A stretch of DNA of 64,000 nt, taken from contig CAVZFB010000028.1 in NCBI GenBank assembly GCA_963774345.1, positions 1 to 64,000 on the forward strand, written 5' to 3'. This stretch comes from AP-15 sp963774345. Its GTDB lineage: Bacteria; Pseudomonadota; Alphaproteobacteria; ATCC43930; CGMCC-115725. The notes below the pieces were generated by a model. It saw only the letters and a program-made list of their open reading frames with translations. It was not told the DNA's origin and made no database searches. Positions 62,649 through 64,000 of this stretch are shown here, one piece after another. A program made the translations under genes and the position numbers. Every line of letters begins with the position of its first letter. The first letter of the stretch is position 1.

Positions 62649-63638
62649 ATGTCGATTCTTGTGACCGGCGCAGCCGGGTTCATCGGTTTTCATGTCGCCA
62701 AGGCGCTGCTCGAACGCGGCGACCAAGTCGTCGGCATCGACAACCTCAACGATTATTACGATGTGCGGCTGAAACAAGCGCGCCTCGCCGAGCTCGCCGC
62801 CCTTCCCGGCTTCGTTTTCGCCAAGCTCGATGTGGCGGACCGCGACGGCGTCTTTGCCCTGGTCGAGCGGCACAAGGATCTGACCGGGATCATCCATCTC
62901 GCGGCGCAAGCCGGGGTGCGCTATTCGCTCGAAAACCCTTATGCCTATATCGAAGCGAATGTGATGGGCACGCTGGTTATGCTCGAAGCGGCGCGACGCA
63001 TAAAGTCGTTCACGGCAATCACTTACGCGTCGTCCTCTTCAGTTTACGGCGCCAACCGTAAGCAGCCGTTCAGCGTCGACGACCCGGTCAATCAACCGGT
63101 CTCGCTTTATGGTGCGACCAAGCGCAGCTGCGAGCTGATCGCGCGCAGCTACAGCCATCTCTATGGCTTGCCGGCGACAGGGTTGCGGTTTTTTACCGTC
63201 TATGGGCCGTGGGGCCGGCCGGATATGGCGGCCTATTTGTTCACCAAGGCGATCCTCGCCGGCGAGCCGATCAAGGTGTTCAACGAAGGCCATATGGCGC
63301 GCGACTTTACCTATATCGACGACATTGTCGCCGGCACGATCGCCGCGCATGATCACGCCCCCACCGCGGGAGCGGCCGAGGACGGGGTTGCGCACCGGAT
63401 CTACAATCTCGGCAACCATCGGCCCGAAAAACTGCTCGATTTCATCGCGGTCCTCGAACGAGCGCTGGGGCGCACCGCAAAAAAGGAGCTGCTGCCGTTG
63501 CAACTCGGCGACGTGCCGGAGAGTTTTGCCGATATCGAATCCGCGCGGCGCGATCTCGGCTTTCAGCCGAAGACGACGATCGAAGAGGGGATCGGCCGCT
63601 TTGTCACCTGGTATAAGCGCTATCACCGGGTCAATTGA
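62649..63638 (+). CDS. NAD-dependent UDP-glucuronate 4-epimerase-like SDR
   Basis: This 329-residue extended SDR has the NAD motif MSILVTGAAGFIGFHVAKAL at the N-terminus, VVGIDNLNDYYDVRLKQARL, ITYASSSSVYGANRKQPFSV, catalytic YxxxK in QPVSLYGATKRSCELIARSY and RFFTVYGPWGRPDMA. The NDYYD and GPWGRPDMA motifs are characteristic of UDP-glucuronate 4-epimerase. ATG 62649 follows CAGGAG at 4 nt. It would supply UDP-galacturonate for the exopolysaccharide. The downstream gene encodes a sugar-nucleotide dehydrogenase of the same supply route. Confidence 0.92.
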   Translation: MSILVTGAAGFIGFHVAKALLERGDQVVGIDNLNDYYDVRLKQARLAELAALPGFVFAKLDVADRDGVFALVERHKDLTGIIHLAAQAGVRYSLENPYAYIEANVMGTLVMLEAARRIKSFTAITYASSSSVYGANRKQPFSVDDPVNQPVSLYGATKRSCELIARSYSHLYGLPATGLRFFTVYGPWGRPDMAAYLFTKAILAGEPIKVFNEGHMARDFTYIDDIVAGTIAAHDHAPTAGAAEDGVAHRIYNLGNHRPEKLLDFIAVLERALGRTAKKELLPLQLGDVPESFADIESARRDLGFQPKTTIEEGIGRFVTWYKRYHRVN

Positions 63639-63642
63639 TCGA

Positions 63643-63680
63643 CCGGCCCGCGCGCGATCGTCGTGCGCCGGGACTTTTTT
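63643..63680 (+). terminator. Possible Rho-independent terminator after the epimerase gene
   Basis: A GC-rich imperfect stem (CCGGCCCGCGCGCGA against TCGTGCGCCGGG) begins five bases after the stop codon and is followed directly by ACTTTTTTG (63674-63681). Pairing has one bulge and one mismatch. It sits before the next plus-strand gene, so it may attenuate rather than end transcription. Confidence 0.5.
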
Positions 63681-63754
63681 GTTAACTATATTTGATCGGA
63701 CTCTGTCATATCACGTCGTGATCGACGGGAGGGGTCTTGCAGGTAGCAGCTGAC

Positions 63755-64000
63755 ATGGAGCGCGGGTTTGCGGTTGTCGGCCTCGGCTATGTCGGATTGC
63801 CGGTGGCGCTCGCTTTGGCGAAGAAGTTCGCGCCGGTCATCGGATTCGATGTCTCGGAGCAGCGGATCGCCGCGTTGCGCCAGGGACGGGACGCGACCGG
63901 CGAGGTTCCCGAAGCGGCCTTACGCGAGACCCAGCTTCGGCTGACCGACGATCCCGACGCGCTGGCCGAGGCGAGTTTTCTGATCGTCACGGTCCCGACG
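63755..64000 (+). CDS. Nucleotide-sugar dehydrogenase (UDP-Glc/GlcNAc/ManNAc 6-dehydrogenase type), 3' end beyond window
   Basis: The 82 visible residues start MERGFAVVGLGYVGLPVALA, the Rossmann GxGYVGLP motif of UDP-sugar 6-dehydrogenases (WecC/TviB group). They continue KKFAPVIGFDVSEQRIAALR, GRDATGEVPEAAL and ASFLIVTVPT. An in-frame TTG at 63737 with a strong GGGAGGGG just upstream is an alternative start. It would produce a UDP-uronic acid for the exopolysaccharide, as the adjacent epimerase suggests. Confidence 0.9.
   Translation, partial: MERGFAVVGLGYVGLPVALALAKKFAPVIGFDVSEQRIAALRQGRDATGEVPEAALRETQLRLTDDPDALAEASFLIVTVPT

Overview
This is a GC-rich Gram-negative chromosome segment, most consistent with an alphaproteobacterium (Rhodospirillales/Acetobacterales-like is a guess). 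The indications are an HpnM/MlaC-type lipid-binding protein, an exosortase-A-associated glycosyltransferase with PEP-CTERM proteins, an OprB-type porin and Bradyrhizobium-like mobile elements. I see no rRNA, tRNA or CRISPR array.

Left third (1-18 kb), an eroded accessory region. It opens with a Tn3-family resolvase and a transposase gene that has lost its catalytic centre. Next come a frameshifted lipoprotein, two PEP-CTERM surface proteins (one frameshifted exactly at its sorting signal), an IS110 scrap, a broken HAD phosphatase, a truncated MFS gene, a truncated STAND regulator, and integrase/excisionase remnants. An alpha/beta hydrolase overlaps a flavin monooxygenase gene that carries three frameshifts. 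An IS1595 element follows, then remnants of a channel/cNMP protein and a FUSC protein, an intact HpnM-like protein, and DoxX lying between a 3-hydroxybutyryl-CoA dehydrogenase gene and a decayed partial copy of it. A frameshifted DUF3108 gene and a frameshifted ECF sigma factor end the region.

18-31 kb. Two tandem ~955-residue winged-helix/STAND ATPase/TPR regulators are followed by an N-type ATP synthase operon (atpDCQRBEFAG on the minus strand) and a CBS-domain protein. atpD has lost its N-terminal domain and atpC carries a frameshift, so the operon as read may not make a complete enzyme.

31-50 kb, a plus-strand central carbon cluster. It encodes glycogen debranching (glgX), phosphoketolase (xfp, one frameshift), a histidine phosphatase, glycogen phosphorylase, phosphoglucomutase, amylomaltase, a HAD phosphatase, transaldolase, glucose-6-phosphate isomerase, RpiB, a sugar/H+ symporter and an OprB porin. 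Many of these genes overlap by 4 bp. Together they import sugar and convert stored glucan through G1P, G6P and F6P to phosphoketolase cleavage (acetyl-phosphate). A Crp/Fnr regulator and an IS5-interrupted GH65 remnant close this part.

53-57 kb, the most interesting locus. A 267-residue protein with bacterial-gasdermin-like sequence features is transcribed divergently from a 968-residue WD40-repeat/caspase-like protease whose His811 and Cys860 are visible. This looks like a prokaryotic pyroptosis-type abortive defence pair.

57-64 kb, exopolysaccharide/exosortase-associated locus: a YdcF protein, two FemAB/BioF2-type acyltransferases (one frameshifted), two GT4 glycosyltransferases (one of the exosortase-A-associated type), a UDP-glucuronate-epimerase-like SDR and the start of a nucleotide-sugar dehydrogenase. 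It fits functionally with the PEP-CTERM proteins at the other end of the window.

Single-base frameshifts recur throughout, densely before 18 kb and sparsely after (atpC, xfp, one acyltransferase). Whether they are real decay or residual sequencing error cannot be decided from the sequence alone.
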